Below are positions 9,183 to 16,534 of a stretch of 64,000 bases of DNA, piece after piece. The position numbers and the translations under genes were made by a program. The stretch's first letter is position 1; every line of letters begins with the position of its first letter. The notes below the pieces were generated by a model. It made no database searches. It had not been told where the DNA came from and was given only the letters and a program-made list of their open reading frames with translations. The stretch comes from Notoacmeibacter marinus (lineage in GTDB: Bacteria > Pseudomonadota > Alphaproteobacteria > Rhizobiales > Rhizobiaceae). The stretch spans positions 124,001 through 188,000 of the forward strand of contig NZ_NBYO01000002.1 of NCBI RefSeq assembly GCF_002238045.1. The letters are read 5' to 3'.

Positions 9183-10157
9183 TCACGAACGGCTGGCCGT
9201 CGACTCACCCAGATGATCGGCAACATAGGCGCCGCGTTCGCCCATCGGCTGCTCGGGCGAAACCGTTGTGTCAATGACGGTCTGGTGCTCGATTTCGGCA
9301 TTCAGTTCGGCACCCAGCATGACGATGGTCAATGTCAGCCAGATTAGCGTCATGAAGCCGATGACCGCGCCGAGCGATCCATATGTGGCGTTGTAGTCGG
9401 CGAAATTCGAAACATAGAAGGAAAAGGCGGCCGACACGATTATGACGAGCACGACCGCCGCGACCGCACCGACAGGCAACCATCGCCACCCGGCGTTCTT
9501 GCGGCTCGGTCCGTAGCGGTAGAGAAGCATCAAGCCGAAGATCAGCATCCCGGCCAGAAAGGCGAATCCCGCGATGCGGATAAGCGGCTCGAAACTGCCC
9601 AGAAAGAGAAACTCCAGGATGATCGGGGTGACGATGACGACGCCGATCATGCAGATGACGCCGATCACCGCACCGAGCGTGAAGAGCAGCGAAACGGCGT
9701 TCAGTCGAAAGAAACCGCGCTTTTCCGTTTCGTCATAGGCCACGTTCATCGCCTCGAAGAGGCCCTTCATGCCCGAATTGGCGCTCCAGACCGCAAGGCC
9801 GAGCGACAGCAGAAAGGCGAAGGAAAGCGTGGCCTCGTCCTGGGTCGTCAATCTCTGAAGCTGATCGCGGATGAGGTCGATTGCCGCAGCCGGCATGAAA
9901 CGCGACATGATGGTCAGATGATCGGCAAGCGAAGCCGGGTCGAACAGGAGGCCATAGGTGCTGATCAGGACGGACAGCGAGGGCACGAGCGCCAGCAGAA
10001 CGTAGAATGTGCCACCGCCGGCGACCAGCAGAACGCGGTCGGAACTGATCGAGGCATAAGTGCGGAAAAGTATATCCTTCCAGCCCTTCCAGGGTATGTC
10101 TGCAACGGACTCCGCGCGGCGTCCCCGGCCGCGTTCATGCTCTAGAACTTCGTTCAT
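9183..10157 (-). CDS. YihY/virulence factor BrkB family membrane protein
   Basis: Inner-membrane protein of about 324 residues, with six hydrophobic segments and a conserved beginning (SSDRVLLVAGGGTFYVLLALVPSLSVL) typical of the YihY/BrkB family. The family was once called RNase BN by mistake; its real function is unsettled, with transport or envelope roles proposed. The ATG at 10157, preceded by a G-rich AGGGGG stretch, is preferred over the in-frame start at 10238. It is convergent with trkH copy 2, with 13 bases between the stops. The C-terminal 25 residues are polar and probably cytoplasmic. Confidence 0.88.
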   Translation of the reverse strand: MNEVLEHERGRGRRAESVADIPWKGWKDILFRTYASISSDRVLLVAGGGTFYVLLALVPSLSVLISTYGLLFDPASLADHLTIMSRFMPAAAIDLIRDQLQRLTTQDEATLSFAFLLSLGLAVWSANSGMKGLFEAMNVAYDETEKRGFFRLNAVSLLFTLGAVIGVICMIGVVIVTPIILEFLFLGSFEPLIRIAGFAFLAGMLIFGLMLLYRYGPSRKNAGWRWLPVGAVAAVVLVIIVSAAFSFYVSNFADYNATYGSLGAVIGFMTLIWLTLTIVMLGAELNAEIEHQTVIDTTVSPEQPMGERGAYVADHLGESTASRS

Positions 10158-10295
10158 TGTCGGACCGCCCCCTACGATTCGTCCATCATAGGCGAACAGC
10201 CTGCCAGCTATCAAACCTTCGGCCTGTTCAGGCAGCATTATCTGGCAGTTGCGAAGGGCGAACGAGCGATATACCGTCCGCGCCGCAAACTAGGC

Positions 10296-10380
10296 GCCCC
10301 CTTGGCGGAATCGGTAGACGCAAGGGACTTAAAATCCCTCGACCTCGGTCGTGCCGGTTCGAGTCCGGCAGGGGGCACCA
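10296..10380 (+). tRNA. tRNA-Leu, anticodon UAA
   Basis: Class II tRNA of 85 bases. The acceptor 5' strand GCCCCCT pairs with AGGGGGC before the encoded ACCA end. The D-arm carries GGCGGAATCGGTAGACGC, the anticodon stem-loop is GGGAC-TTAAAAT-CCC with anticodon TAA, a long variable arm follows, and the T-arm holds GGTTCGAGTCC. The encoded CCA and the G-A box in the D-arm fit tRNA-Leu. Confidence 0.96.
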
Positions 10381-10455
10381 TTCTCCGAACCGTTCCGGCA
10401 GGCCTTGCATCGGTTCCAGGAAAAGGCTCACCGCGTTTCGGCAGAAACCGCTGCC

Positions 10456-11628
10456 TTATACAGCCGGATTGGCCAGCAGTTCTTCGCGCAGTCTGGGATC
10501 GATATTGGCTTTGGTCAGATCGCCGTCTGCCCGCGCTAGGGCTTTCGCGTCCATGATGGCGAACCAGACCGGCGGGACCAGCGCCAGGCCGAAACAACCG
10601 GGATATCCCGACGGTAGTGCCGGCACGTCCTCGAAATTGCGCAGGGACTGATAGGGCCGCATCGGGTTGACGTGATGATCGGAATGCCGCTGCAGATGGA
10701 TCGTGGCCAGATTGGAGAACAGATGGTTCGTGTTCCACGAATGCTGGGGCCCGCACGGCTCGTAGCGCCCGTTCGGCTGCATCCGGCGCAGCAGGCCGTA
10801 ATGCTCGATATAGTTGGCCAGCGTCAGGATGAAGAAGGCAACGAATTTGTAGAGCGCGATGAAGATCAGCGCGGACCATCCCAGCCAGAGTGCCAGGATG
10901 AGCGCCAGGGCGATGGACGCGGCCCAGTTCACCAGCAGCTGGTTATGATACGAAACGACACTGTATCCGCGGCGCGCAAGCCTCTCCTTCTCCAGCTTCC
11001 AGGCGCCTTTGACCGCCCCGGGAATATCGCGGAGCGCGAAGGCGTAGAGGTTTTCGCCAAGCCATGCGGACGAATAATCCTCAGGTGTCGACACGCGGCT
11101 GTGATGGTTCCGGTTGTGTTCTGACGTAAAATGACCGTTGCCGATGGAAATGAGTGCCAGTCGGGCGAAAAGCTGATCGACGGCGCCCGATTTGTGACCG
11201 AGTTCATGAGCGATTGTATTGACGTTGCCGTTGACCAGTCCGATACCCACCGCAAACGCAGCCTGCGCCCAAAATGGCAGACCCTGTGTCATCAGGAACC
11301 AGATGCCACCGGCATACACCACGTAGAACATCGGAACACTGAAGAGCAGCAGGGTTCGATAGTAGGGATCGTCGGAAAGTTCCGGCACGGCCGCTTCGGG
11401 CGGGTTGCTTCGGTCTTCGCCCAGAACGAAGTCGATCAATGGAATGAGAACGAAGAAATAGACCAGCAGCGCCAACGACCAGAGGGGATCGCGATCAAAC
11501 GCCCAGTACATCGCCATGACGAAGAAAGGCGCGGAAAAGTTCACCGCAAGCACGAGTGGAAAAAGATACCGCTTTGGATCGGTGTAAATCGCTGTCTCGC
11601 CATTAGGCCGCGTGTAGGTATACCGCAT
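10456..11628 (-). CDS. alkB: Alkane 1-monooxygenase (AlkB-type membrane di-iron hydroxylase)
   Basis: Integral-membrane non-haem di-iron enzyme that hydroxylates the terminal carbon of alkanes, using rubredoxin as electron donor. The histidine boxes are all present: HELGHK, EHNRNHH, the AlkB-typical NYIEHYGL segment, and LQRHSDHH. About 390 residues with paired transmembrane segments, normal for the family. The ATG at 11628 has GAGG seven bases upstream; the in-frame ATG at 11640 lies inside the operator palindrome and is less likely. Divergent from a TetR-type gene, its presumed regulator. No rubredoxin gene is present in the window. Confidence 0.9.
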   Translation of the reverse strand: MRYTYTRPNGETAIYTDPKRYLFPLVLAVNFSAPFFVMAMYWAFDRDPLWSLALLVYFFVLIPLIDFVLGEDRSNPPEAAVPELSDDPYYRTLLLFSVPMFYVVYAGGIWFLMTQGLPFWAQAAFAVGIGLVNGNVNTIAHELGHKSGAVDQLFARLALISIGNGHFTSEHNRNHHSRVSTPEDYSSAWLGENLYAFALRDIPGAVKGAWKLEKERLARRGYSVVSYHNQLLVNWAASIALALILALWLGWSALIFIALYKFVAFFILTLANYIEHYGLLRRMQPNGRYEPCGPQHSWNTNHLFSNLATIHLQRHSDHHVNPMRPYQSLRNFEDVPALPSGYPGCFGLALVPPVWFAIMDAKALARADGDLTKANIDPRLREELLANPAV

Positions 11629-11639
11629 CTCGAACCTCA

Positions 11640-11656
11640 TGTATGCACTGCATACA
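11640..11656. promoter_or_regulatory. Perfect palindrome between alkB and tetR, probable TetR operator
   Basis: TGTATGCA-C-TGCATACA is an exact inverted repeat with 8-base arms around one central base. It sits 12 bases before the preferred alkB start and about 58 bases before the divergent tetR ATG. Position and symmetry suggest binding by the TetR dimer so that alkB, and perhaps the regulator itself, is repressed until inducer is present. Binding is inferred, not shown. Confidence 0.7.
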
Positions 11657-11714
11657 TCGACACTACAGGGCGGCGGCGTTCTGGTCAACGACAGGCTAGG
11701 AGGGTCTAAGACTG

Positions 11715-12332
11715 ATGGCGAAGTTCCACCACGGCAATCTGCGTGAAGCGCTGCTGACGCGCGCCAGCGAGATTATCGAAGCGGGCGGAATCGAAGCGCT
11801 TAGCCTGAGAGGTATGGCGCGCGATCTGAAAGTGTCTGCCACCGCGCCCGCGCGCCACTTCAAATGCCGGGCCGATCTGCTGCGCACCCTTGCGATGATG
11901 GGATATGACCGCGCGACGAACGCCACCGTCGCCGCCTTGAACGATGCCGGCGACGACCCCGTGACGCGGCTCAACGCCATGGCCAAGGCCTTTGTCGACT
12001 GGTCGCTGGACAATCGCGCGCTTTATACCGCGATCTTTCATCCCGATGTGAGTCGACAGGCCGACGAAGCCCTGAAACGCGCGCTCATCGATTTTGCGGC
12101 TCTGGTGCAGACCGCAATAGGCGAGGCCCAGCGCGCGGGATGGCGGCAGAGCGACGACCCGCAGGTCCTCTTCCATCACATCACCGCCCTCATTCGCGGC
12201 ATGACAGCCAACATGTCGGACCCGCTATACGTCTCGGTGGCCGGAAGGGTCGACCGGCAGGTGGTCGAAACCGTGATCGACGCGATGATACCGATCGGCG
12301 CCGGATCGACCGACCACATATCCCCACGGTGA
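11715..12332 (+). CDS. TetR/AcrR family transcriptional regulator, probable alkB regulator
   Basis: Protein of 205 residues. The N-terminal HTH spans roughly residues 8-55 (REALLTRASEIIEAGG, then LSLRGMARDLKVS and the recognition region ATAPARHFKCRADLL), followed by an all-helical ligand domain of the WHG type. AGGAGG eleven bases upstream makes the ATG at 11715 secure. Divergent from alkB with a perfect palindrome between the two, so local control of alkane hydroxylation is the likely role. Ligand unknown; a fatty acid or alkane-derived molecule would be expected. Confidence 0.88.
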   Translation: MAKFHHGNLREALLTRASEIIEAGGIEALSLRGMARDLKVSATAPARHFKCRADLLRTLAMMGYDRATNATVAALNDAGDDPVTRLNAMAKAFVDWSLDNRALYTAIFHPDVSRQADEALKRALIDFAALVQTAIGEAQRAGWRQSDDPQVLFHHITALIRGMTANMSDPLYVSVAGRVDRQVVETVIDAMIPIGAGSTDHISPR

Positions 12333-12527
12333 GTTCGCCGGAAGTCCCGTTCGGAACAGTCCTCTTTGCGAAATGCACCGCACCTCGCCCGGCAAAAGCA
12401 ACTTGCGAAATTCGTCGTGATCCTCTTCATTTCGCCCGCCGGAATGCTGGTTCCGCATTCCGGACGGGCTACGGCAAACATCGTTCCACGTCCGTTTCAC
12501 GCCACCAACCATCCATTGCAGCGAGCC

Positions 12528-13277
12528 ATGTCAGAACAGCCTTCTCCGTCGACCGCCGCGATGCTTGTCATCGGCGACGAAATCCTCTCCGGCCGCACAA
12601 AGGAGCGCAATGCCGGCCACCTTGCCGAACGGCTCGATCCGGTCGGTATTGCCCTGCGGGAAATCCGTGTGGTGCCTGACGAGACGGCGCGGATCGTCGA
12701 GGCGGTCGATTATCTGCGTGACCGGCACACCTATGTTTTCACTAGCGGCGGCATCGGCCCCACCCATGACGACATCACTGCCGAGGCCATCGCCAAGGCG
12801 CTGGACCGACCGTTGATCGAGGACCCCCGCGCCGTCGCTATTCTGGAAAAGCACTATGCCGAGCGGCAATTGCCGTTCACCGCGGCCCGTCGGCGCATGA
12901 CCCGAATGCCGGAAGGCGCAACGCTCATCGAAAACCGGGTGTCCGGCGCACCGGGTTTCGTTATCGAGAATGTCCATGTCATGGCCGGCGTCCCGTCGAT
13001 CTTCGAAGCTATGCTGGACGCCGTTCTGCCGACACTCAAGCTCTCTCGACCGCTGACGATCCGAACGATCGCAACCGATTTCGGAGAAGGCACGTTTGGC
13101 GAGGCGCTGGCGCGCGTGGCCGCAGATCACCCGAATGTGGCCATCGGTTCCTATCCACGCCATGACGGTACGCGCTACAGCGCGGAGATCGTCATTCGCG
13201 GTCTCGACTCCGAAGACGCGGACGTCGCCCGAATCGCAGTGGCTTCGATGCTGGAAAACCTCGCCGAAACCGATTGA
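12528..13277 (+). CDS. CinA-like competence/damage-inducible protein A, molybdopterin-binding domain only
   Basis: About 249 residues containing a MoaB/Mog-type domain: MLVIGDEILSGRTKERN at the start, FTSGGIGPTHDDIT near residue 80, and MAGVPSIFEAMLD. The full-length CinA deamidase domain is absent, as in the shorter CinA-N proteins common in alphaproteobacteria. These hydrolyse ADP-ribose or process pyridine nucleotides in some members; the exact activity here is not known. The ATG at 12528 is preferred; the open frame from 12366 is an upstream extension without family similarity. About 195 bases before it hold no gene that I can support. Confidence 0.82.
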   Translation: MSEQPSPSTAAMLVIGDEILSGRTKERNAGHLAERLDPVGIALREIRVVPDETARIVEAVDYLRDRHTYVFTSGGIGPTHDDITAEAIAKALDRPLIEDPRAVAILEKHYAERQLPFTAARRRMTRMPEGATLIENRVSGAPGFVIENVHVMAGVPSIFEAMLDAVLPTLKLSRPLTIRTIATDFGEGTFGEALARVAADHPNVAIGSYPRHDGTRYSAEIVIRGLDSEDADVARIAVASMLENLAETD

Positions 13278-13381
13278 GGGGGTGACTTTTTCGCCCGTCG
13301 GCGCTAGCGCCCTTGGAACACTTGCCGCTCCTGTCTTCGCAAAATAGGTTGCGTGGGCGCCCGTGAGGAGATCTGCCCTTC

Positions 13382-13885
13382 ATGACACTTCCAGACAAAG
13401 CCTTTCCCGTATCGTGGGATCAGTTTCACCGCGACGCCCGTGCTCTGGCGTGGCGTCTCTCGGCTCGCGAACAGCCGTTCCGTGCGCTCGTCTGCATCAC
13501 GCGCGGGGGCCTCGTGCCGGCGGCCATCGTCTCGCGCGAATTGAATATCCGGACGATCGAAACGGTCTGCGTGGTGTCCTATACCGGCGAGATCGGCACC
13601 GAGCAGAACCAGTTGCGGCTTCTGAAAGAGATTGATGAATCCATTCGCAGCGATGGCGGTCGCGATGTTCTGATCGTCGATGAATTGACGGATACGGGCC
13701 GCACTGCGTCGTTTGTGCGCGAAATGCTGCCGCAGGCGCATTTTGCCACCGTTTATGCCAAGCCGGCCGGCCGGCCGCTCGTCGATACCTACATTACCGA
13801 AGTCAGCCAGGACACCTGGATCTATTTCCCGTGGGATCTGGACGTCACATACGCCCAGCCCATCGCGGGCGCGGACTTCGATTAG
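13382..13885 (+). CDS. gpt: Xanthine phosphoribosyltransferase
   Basis: Purine-salvage enzyme joining PRPP to xanthine or guanine to give XMP or GMP. The PRPP-binding motif [13 protein letters not shown] lies near residue 98, and the N-terminal [11 protein letters not shown] loop and the C-terminal YFPWD (aromatic stacking, as in E. coli Gpt) are present. The length of 167 residues is close to that of E. coli Gpt. GAGGAG lies 12 bases upstream of the ATG. The Nudix gene follows 18 bases after the stop and may be co-transcribed. Confidence 0.92.
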   Translation: MTLPDKAFPVSWDQFHRDARALAWRLSAREQPFRALVCITRGGLVPAAIVSRELNIRTIETVCVVSYTGEIGTEQNQLRLLKEIDESIRSDGGRDVLIVDELTDTGRTASFVREMLPQAHFATVYAKPAGRPLVDTYITEVSQDTWIYFPWDLDVTYAQPIAGADFD

Positions 13886-13903
13886 AGCCAGGATATCGAA
13901 CGG

Positions 13904-14383
13904 ATGAAATTCCGCCGTGCACTCGACGGCCTGTTGGGGCGCTTGGCAGCTCTTCTCGGCGCACCGCCGCCGAAGCTTCAGGCGGCGGCTCTACCCTACC
14001 GCCAGGTGGACGGCCGGCTTCAGTTCCTTCTCATCACCAGCCGACGGACCAAACGGTGGATCCTGCCGAAGGGCGGCATCGACGCCGGCGAGGGCACTGC
14101 CGATGCCGCCGCTCGCGAAGCATTTGAGGAATCGGGCGTCAAAGGCCGCACCGAAAGGGAGCCGCTCGGTGTTTACGACGGCCGGAAATATCTTGGTGCG
14201 GGCGCCACGGCGCGCATGAGAATCGTTGTCCATGCCCTTGCTGTCGAGACGATCCATGACGAATTCCCGGAGGCGGGTGAACGGCAATTGCGCTGGATGT
14301 CACCGCAGGATGCGTCGCACCTCGTCGACGAGCCCCAATTGGCTGCCCTTTTGTTAAACGCCGGCCAAAAACTCTTGGATTGA
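13904..14383 (+). CDS. NUDIX hydrolase, diphosphoinositol-polyphosphate-phosphohydrolase-like
   Basis: Protein of 159 residues with a complete Nudix box (G-x5-E-x7-REAFEESGV, residues about 63-85) that coordinates magnesium. The preceding strand FLLITSRRTKRWILPKGGI matches bacterial proteins grouped with diphosphoinositol polyphosphate or dinucleoside polyphosphate hydrolases; the true substrate is unknown. It follows gpt by 18 bases on the same strand, suggesting a small nucleotide-housekeeping operon. The start at 13904 has only a weak AGGAT upstream. Confidence 0.85.
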   Translation: MKFRRALDGLLGRLAALLGAPPPKLQAAALPYRQVDGRLQFLLITSRRTKRWILPKGGIDAGEGTADAAAREAFEESGVKGRTEREPLGVYDGRKYLGAGATARMRIVVHALAVETIHDEFPEAGERQLRWMSPQDASHLVDEPQLAALLLNAGQKLLD

Positions 14384-14477
14384 TGGTTCGGGCGGCGTGG
14401 CCCCGGTTGCCAAAGATAAAGCGTCCTGACCTAGTGCGCGAAAGGCCGGACTGTATGGCGTGAGGAAAAACATTCGC

Positions 14478-16007
14478 ATGGCTGATACATTCCGCAAGGA
14501 AACGCTCGACAAGGATCTTTCGCGGGTCGGCGAGATCGGAGCAGCCACAAGCGCTCTCAACCGACCGATGGTTGGCGTCGGTATCGCCTTTCTCTTCATG
14601 GTGCTCGTGATCGCCTTCGTGTCGATCGGGCTTTCCGGCTCGCCCGCCATGATCACCATCGTCGCGGCGGCGGCTATCGGCGCCTATATGGCGATGAATA
14701 TCGGCGCGAACGATGTGGCCAACAATGTCGGCCCGGCGGTCGGCGCCAAGGCGATGACGATGGGTGGCGCTCTCGTCATTGCCGCGATCTGCGAGAGCGC
14801 CGGCGCGCTGATCGCCGGCGGCGATGTCGTCAATACGATTTCCAAAGGCATCGTCAATCCGGCAGATCTGGCCGAGACCCATACCTTCATCGCTGCCATG
14901 ATGGCGGCGCTCGTCGCGGCGGGCCTTTGGGTCAACCTCGCCACGGCGATCAACGCACCGGCATCGACCACCCATTCGATCGTCGGCGGCGTCATGGGCG
15001 GCGGCATCGCCGCGGCCGGTTTCTCCACGGTGGACTGGGGCATCATGGGCGCCATCGCCGCCAGCTGGGTCATCTCACCGCTGCTTGGCGGGGTCATCGC
15101 CGCCTTCTTCCTCTATCTCGTGAAATCGCTCGTCATCTATCGCGAAGACAAGATTGCCGCGGCCCGGCGCTGGGTGCCGATCTTCATCGCCGTCATGTTC
15201 GGCGCGTTTGCCGCCTATCTGACCATGAAGGGCCTGAAGAAGGTCATTCGCGTGGATGGCGCGACCATCTGGATGATCGGCGCGACGAGTTTCGCGTTGA
15301 GCTGGGCGATCTTCCATCCCCTCATCCGCTCACAGTCGGAAGGAATGGAAAACCGCAACCAGTCGATCCGCAAACTGTTCCGCATTCCGCTGATAATCTC
15401 CGCAGCCCTCCTTTCCTTCGCGCATGGCGCGAACGATGTGGCCAATGCGGTCGGCCCGCTCGCCGCTATCGTGAATGCAACCAGCGCGGATACGGTATCT
15501 GCGAAGGTCGGCATTCCGCTTTGGGTCATGTTGATCGGCGCCGCTGGCATCTCGCTTGGCCTGCTGCTCTTCGGTCCCAAACTGATTCGCCTGGTCGGCA
15601 GCCAGATCACCAAGCTCAGTCCGATGCGCGCTTATTGCGTCGCGCTCTCCGCCGCTATTACCGTCATCGTGGCATCCTATTTCGGCCTGCCGGTGTCTTC
15701 GACGCATATTGCGGTCGGCGCAGTGTTCGGCGTCGGGTTCTTTCGCGAATTCTGGACGGCGCGCTCCAAGCGTCGTCAGCGCTATCTCGCCATGCAACGC
15801 AATCAGAATGGTAGCATGACGAGCCAGATCCCTCTCACATCCGAGGATGGCGCATCGGACAGAGCGCCATCGCCGGAGATCATCCGCCAGCGCCGCCTCG
15901 TTCGCCGCGCTCATGTGTCGACCATTGCAGCCGCATGGATCATAACGGTGCCGGCCACCGCCGTCCTGTCGGCGCTCATCTTCTATGTGATCCGCGCTTT
16001 TGTCTGA
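14478..16007 (+). CDS. pit: Inorganic phosphate transporter, PiT family
   Basis: Membrane protein of about 509 residues with the duplicated PiT signature: GANDVANNVGPAVGAKAMT in the first half (near residue 75) and GANDVANAVGPL in the second (near 320). These repeats form the phosphate/metal symport site. The segment around residues 215-260 is a polar cytoplasmic loop, and SVSSTHI-like SSTHIAVGA is visible in the second half. The ATG at 14478 has GAGGAA ten bases upstream; a GTG at 14460 is the alternative. No PhoU-like Pit accessory gene is adjacent. Confidence 0.92.
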   Translation: MADTFRKETLDKDLSRVGEIGAATSALNRPMVGVGIAFLFMVLVIAFVSIGLSGSPAMITIVAAAAIGAYMAMNIGANDVANNVGPAVGAKAMTMGGALVIAAICESAGALIAGGDVVNTISKGIVNPADLAETHTFIAAMMAALVAAGLWVNLATAINAPASTTHSIVGGVMGGGIAAAGFSTVDWGIMGAIAASWVISPLLGGVIAAFFLYLVKSLVIYREDKIAAARRWVPIFIAVMFGAFAAYLTMKGLKKVIRVDGATIWMIGATSFALSWAIFHPLIRSQSEGMENRNQSIRKLFRIPLIISAALLSFAHGANDVANAVGPLAAIVNATSADTVSAKVGIPLWVMLIGAAGISLGLLLFGPKLIRLVGSQITKLSPMRAYCVALSAAITVIVASYFGLPVSSTHIAVGAVFGVGFFREFWTARSKRRQRYLAMQRNQNGSMTSQIPLTSEDGASDRAPSPEIIRQRRLVRRAHVSTIAAAWIITVPATAVLSALIFYVIRAFV

Positions 16008-16121
16008 CCGCCTCCGTCACCGGTCGGACTAAGGCTCAAACAGCCCGGCTGGAGCGGCGGAAGCGTGGCAAGCCCTTTTTTGGTGCGATTCGATCTCCTC
16101 CACGTAATCCCCAAACCCCTC

Positions 16122-16137
16122 ACACTAGATTTAGTAT
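16122..16137. promoter_or_regulatory. NrdR-box-like site, distal
   Basis: ACACTAGATTTAGTAT agrees with the NrdR box consensus acaCwAtATaTwGtgt at 13 of 16 positions. It lies about 400 bases before nrdJ, far from the second box. NrdR sites normally come in close pairs, so this one could be fortuitous. Confidence 0.45.
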
Positions 16138-16487
16138 TTTTCTCGTTTCGAGACATTGCCTCTACAACGCTCTTGATCTGTGGCCCGACTCGGTTCCTTT
16201 TAAGGCTTGGCGGTATGAAAAGCCGTTCGGAAGAGAGCCGTTTTCGCTTTGAGGAGCATGGGGAACTTCAAATTTTAAGACTTGATTAACCCCATATGTA
16301 GTAGTCTACTCCACATCGAAGCGCGACATGTAGATTTTAGCGGTTCAAACAGCACGAACATGATGATCGGTCCCGGCCTCGCTCATATGGCGCAGAAGGG
16401 GTGTTGCGCTGTGCGGCAATTGGAACGGGTCATCGAGCGAATTGCTTCGTTGCCTTGCCCTTCGAGGGCAGGAAATACCGAAGTCGA

Positions 16488-16503
16488 ACACTATATATAG
16501 GGC
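16488..16503. promoter_or_regulatory. NrdR-box-like site proximal to nrdJ
   Basis: ACACTATATATAGGGC matches the NrdR box consensus at 13 of 16 positions, including the complete CTATATATAG core. It ends about 31 bases before the nrdJ start codon, in the promoter or leader. It suggests repression of ribonucleotide reductase by NrdR when dATP is high. The nrdR gene itself is not in the window. Confidence 0.65.
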
Positions 16504-16534
16504 CTGACATGGGCCTCCATACGAGGGGACGAGA

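Larger units (their letters stand above)
16008..16534. other. Long gene-free leader region upstream of nrdJ
   Basis: About 527 bases, visibly more AT-rich than its surroundings, between pit and nrdJ. It holds two NrdR-like boxes (given separately), a small inverted repeat TGCCCT-TCG-AGGGCA at 16456-16470, and an AGTAG-T-CTACT palindrome near 16300. The short open frames in it (for example 16065-16289) have no convincing start sites or family resemblance. I looked for a cobalamin riboswitch core and saw none. Confidence 0.6.

Noticed and set aside
16008-16534. Cobalamin riboswitch upstream of nrdJ
   Set aside because: I looked for the B12 box and GCCACTG core and saw none; NrdR-like boxes explain the leader better.
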